DNA of 64,000 nt from Austropuccinia psidii (lineage: Eukaryota > Basidiomycota > Pucciniomycetes > Pucciniales > Sphaerophragmiaceae), in the NCBI GenBank assembly GCA_023105745.1, contig JALGQZ010000007.1:54665569-54729568 (forward strand), given 5' to 3'. This document shows positions 61,076-64,000 of this stretch, one piece after another. Each line of letters opens with the position of its first letter. Position 1 is the stretch's first letter. The notes beneath the pieces were generated by a model that was not told the DNA's origin, did no database searches, and was given only the letters and a program-made list of their open reading frames with translations. Made by a program: the position numbers and the translations under genes.

Positions 61076-61780
61076 GCTGAGTATTGCAATTTATTGAATT
61101 GTCAAGCTGAGTCAAATCCCCATTGTTTCCTTAAATTGCCACCCGATCACCCAGGAGGGTGATCGTGAGGCCCTTATTGATTGTGCATTGTGGGTGCAAT
61201 GCACAAGTGACCGCGGCAAGATCACCAGCCTTATGGCCTGGTGATAGTCTTTGAACAAAGGGGGGGGCTGTAAGACAATGGAATACAGCGTGATCTTGCC
61301 TCAACCCATTGCTCAGGTTTGCTTTCGGGTCATAATTGAAATGCTCAGTGGCTGAGCATTTGAATTGCACAGTAATTGAACAATTGATATAACAATATCA
61401 AATGCACCGCTGAGTATTGCAATTTATTAAATTGTGAAGCTGAGTCAAATCCCCTTTCTTTCCTTAAAGAGCCACCCGATCACCCGGGAGGGTGGTCGTG
61501 AGGCCCTTGTTGAATGTGCATGGTGGGTGGAATGCACAAGTGACCCATGCAGAAATGCACCCGGTGCATTTGGTCACAAGTGACCGCGGCAATATTACCA
61601 GCCGTATGGCCTGGTAATAGTATGTGAACAAAGGGGGGGCTGTAACACAAGTGAATACAGCGTGAGCTTGCCTCAATCCATTGCTCAGGTTTGCTTTCGG
61701 GTCATAATTGAAATGCTCAGTGGCTGAACATTTTAATGGCACAGTGATTGAACTATTGATATAAAAATATCAAATGCACC
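61076..61780. repeat. Tandem duplication, units of 333 and 372 bp
   Basis: Unit 1 (61076-61408) and unit 2 (61409-61780) both start GCTGAGTATTGCAATTTATT and end ATCAAATGCACC. Unit 2 has an extra block of about 40 bp near 61545-61585. Each unit contains a minus-strand frame (79 and 92 codons) with the same first 25 residues (CSATEHFNYDPKANLSNGLR), which then diverge by frameshift. This fits passive duplication of noncoding DNA better than a gene pair. Confidence 0.85.
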
Positions 61781-63518
61781 ATGCTGAGCCATTGCTCAGT
61801 CGTTTTTGTATGCCCACAATCTGAGCATTTGGCACAGCATCGGGTGACATTTCACCCAGCTGCAGCATTTCACACGCTTTGGTGAAGTGCTCCAAACTGA
61901 GCCTTCCAATGAACTATTGCAAAAATAGTTCAGTCCATTGCTTTACTGAGCACTTTCACACGGTGCTTTTGACCATGATATGCTCAGCTTGCGTGTGCAA
62001 ATCGGGTGAAACGCAATGCTGAGCATGTGGCACATGAGCTACGTATATGCAAACGATCGGAAGGTGCATGCACATTCGCTATATGCATGCAGGCTCAAGT
62101 AGTATAACACCTTCCTGATCTGTACAGCCAACACTGTAGTACGCAGTACACCTGTGTAAATGTATGCTGCGGGGCAGAGCAAAAGCTGTTCAGCAATGTA
62201 ACATGAAAATCACGTCAAGCCATTGAGTCATATATCTCAACTGCATCCCTTTGGTGCACCTTTTTGGAGAGCTCTGCCTAACAATGGCATAGACGCGGGT
62301 GTAATCCGAGTTAATGAAAGTGGGTCATAATGGGATGACTTATTATTTGGGTAATACACAAACAGTGGATTCACTCCGGTGCCATTGTCGGGGCCAACAA
62401 TGACTGGCACTGCTTGTTCATTGCGCGTGCTCATTGTCGGGCAGCCACACGCTTTCATACGCACCCCCCAACGGGTCATACACAGGCAACTTTCACACGC
62501 CTGGAAGACATTTTACTGCCAGTGTTCCGACCGGCTAGTTTCTTGGTCGGGTGGTCAGCTTGACTGCAGACGCTCACCTGCTCGCGCGTGGAAACCTGAG
62601 GCCAATCAGTGTGGATTTGCTTCAGCCTCATCCACATCAGAATAATCCCAGCCTATGATTGCTGAGGCTGGTTATGTTTGCGTGGGTATCTCCCACCGCG
62701 GGTTATTTTCTTCACATTGTCACACGCCCCGCGCAAGTTGTGGCACCTGGCTTGCAGCCAGAAATTCCCTTGGGTGGGTGGCCTCTTTCTCCGGAGTTTT
62801 GTTCACGCGTGAGGCAAAGACCGTGATCCCAATCTCTGGGGAATAGTAGCCTCCTCAAACGCAATAGGGGTGAATGTAGATGTGGATCATGCCTCATGGT
62901 CGGTGCCCCGTTTGATCATGCCACACTTCCCCCCCTGAAGCCTAGTTGGAATCAGTCATCAAAAAACTTCACGCAAAACCAAAGTCATGTTCGGTGGCAT
63001 GCCACCGAGCATATCTCACCCGCCCACACACAAACATCCCCACAGTGAGATTGCCCTTTGAAACGGCCAACATTGCCCAGTAGGTCCCTGTGCTACAATT
63101 AACCTGGGGAAGATATATATGCATCCATGTTCGCTGTCACACCAGCGAACATGACTGCATGCCTCTGATATGCCCTCCACAATAAGTTGCTACAACCCAC
63201 CCAATTTCGGATATGCTAATGTCAACCTTGTTCCACCAAGGGTTTTGTACCTTGCTGCAGATCCAGCAGTCATATCGGTGCACCCACATTTTGGCCACCT
63301 TGCCTTGATATATGCCCCAAATTGGATATGAAAATTATGAGCCCAAGAGGCCCATCCCCATCAAGACCATGCACGTAACCACAGGCCATCCCCCTTTTGG
63401 CCTGTTGCTGCCACTCATATAAGTTCCCCACCTACGCTTATTCCTCTTCATTCCCTTTAGCTAACCCTTCCCAATCATATAATTTCCAACTGTCCCCAAA
63501 TAATTTAACATAGCCATC
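61781..63518. other. GC-richer intergenic region with palindromes
   Basis: No supported gene. Palindromes: 62989-63012 (TGTTCGGTGGCA then TGCCACCGAGCA, 11 of 12 paired) and 63126-63153 (CATGTTCGCTG, six-base loop, exact complement). A TATA-like CATATAAG at 63417-63424 lies about 95 bp before the start codon of the next frame. Confidence 0.55.
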
Positions 63519-64000
63519 ATGTCAACCCCTTCACAACCACTTTGCATTGGGATGATTAATATTCGTATTCAAATAAATAGTGATATAACCTTAAAGCCTG
63601 AGAATTCCCACTCAGGTTCTTGGATTATCCTATGGCACAATCAACACAACATATTCGTATATCTCCCCAATCACCAGCATGCTATTGGCTCTCTACCTGC
63701 AACCCTTTCCAAAACGTTGATACCATTCCTCGGGGCACCAAAAACTTTCATGCACTGTGGTCCTGGTGGGGCATGGATTGAAAATTGCCAATCCAATCCT
63801 ACTCAAATATTATTCGTTGAGGGAGTATTTATGACTGATGCAAATGATCCCTCCTCATCTCAGAAACCCAATCTAGCATTGATGTTCTTCACATGGTATC
63901 CAAACATTCTCTTCATAATGGAAAGCTTTCGAACACAAGATTTCAAGCTTAAAATGCCCAAAGAATATGACTGTACTACTCATTGTCAATGTCAACTCTT
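63519..64000 (+). CDS. Open frame running off the window, unknown function
   Basis: ATG at 63519-63521 (MSTPSQPLCIGMINIRIQ) is followed by 160 codons without a stop up to the last base of the window, so the 3' end is missing. The surroundings have balanced composition, so such an open frame is unlikely by chance. The product is of mixed polarity with Cys/His pairs near the end (YDCTTHCQCQL). No domain is recognised. A TATA-like box lies about 95 bp upstream. It could be a first exon, a single-exon gene, or part of a mobile element. Confidence 0.6.
   Translation, partial: MSTPSQPLCIGMINIRIQINSDITLKPENSHSGSWIILWHNQHNIFVYLPNHQHAIGSLPATLSKTLIPFLGAPKTFMHCGPGGAWIENCQSNPTQILFVEGVFMTDANDPSSSQKPNLALMFFTWYPNILFIMESFRTQDFKLKMPKEYDCTTHCQCQL

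Noticed and set aside
61131..61742. Paired frames of 79 and 92 codons as duplicated genes
   Set aside because: Only the first part agrees between the two copies; the rest diverges by frameshift, as expected for duplicated noncoding DNA.
1..64000. tRNA, rRNA and snRNA genes
   Set aside because: No cloverleaf with an intact TTCRANNC B-box and no rRNA core sequence was noticed by eye. A tRNAscan/Infernal run would be decisive.

Overview
This is an AT-rich, repeat-dominated window of nuclear DNA from a rust fungus (Pucciniales). I infer this from short introns with GT..AG borders, a fungal Cbf1-type bHLH gene, Ty3/gypsy chromoviruses, Mutator-like elements (MULEs), and a Tet-like 2OG-Fe(II) oxygenase of the kind expanded in rusts. 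The gag protein and the Cys-rich protein near 60 kb resemble families I associate with the myrtle rust Austropuccinia psidii; that species call is recognition from memory and needs a search.

Layout. 1-12524: a three-level nest. An old LTR (1-448 and 11879-12524) is split by a complete minus-strand Ty3/gypsy chromovirus (449-11878, LTRs of about 1.5 kb). Its gag gene is split in turn by a solo LTR of a second family (7230-9014, TSD CCATC). 12525-27000: decayed LTRs, two non-autonomous MULE-type elements carrying self-complementary 21-bp arrays, a wrecked MULE copy (about 19455-23742), long A/T tracts and a Tc1/mariner relic. 27000-32400: a gene island with one two-exon host gene, a Cbf1-like bHLH factor (29525-31682). 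Its upstream region is packed with TACAGTAC-type and other short repeats. 33850-37300: more LTR relics and A/T tracts. 37338-41703: a nearly intact MULE with an 8-bp TSD. Its spliced transposase ends in AT-hook, zinc-knuckle and OTU cysteine-protease domains. 46050-52580: remnants of two further chromoviruses in the same orientation, one interrupted by the LTR of the other.

52580-64000 differs sharply: higher GC, no long A/T tracts, and many GC-rich palindromes and minisatellites. It holds a symmetric unit: minisatellite, palindrome, a four-exon gene of unknown function, palindrome, Tet-like oxygenase gene, palindrome, minisatellite. Beyond this come a four-exon gene with an N-terminal Zn2Cys6-like cluster (minus strand), a 333/372-bp tandem duplication rich in CTGAGC, and an open reading frame that runs off the right edge.

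Only the Cbf1-like gene looks like conserved host housekeeping. Almost everything else is mobile or repeat-derived. Three genes need exactly one base added or removed in a G/C homopolymer to become fully open after splicing, which points to sequence error at least as much as to decay.
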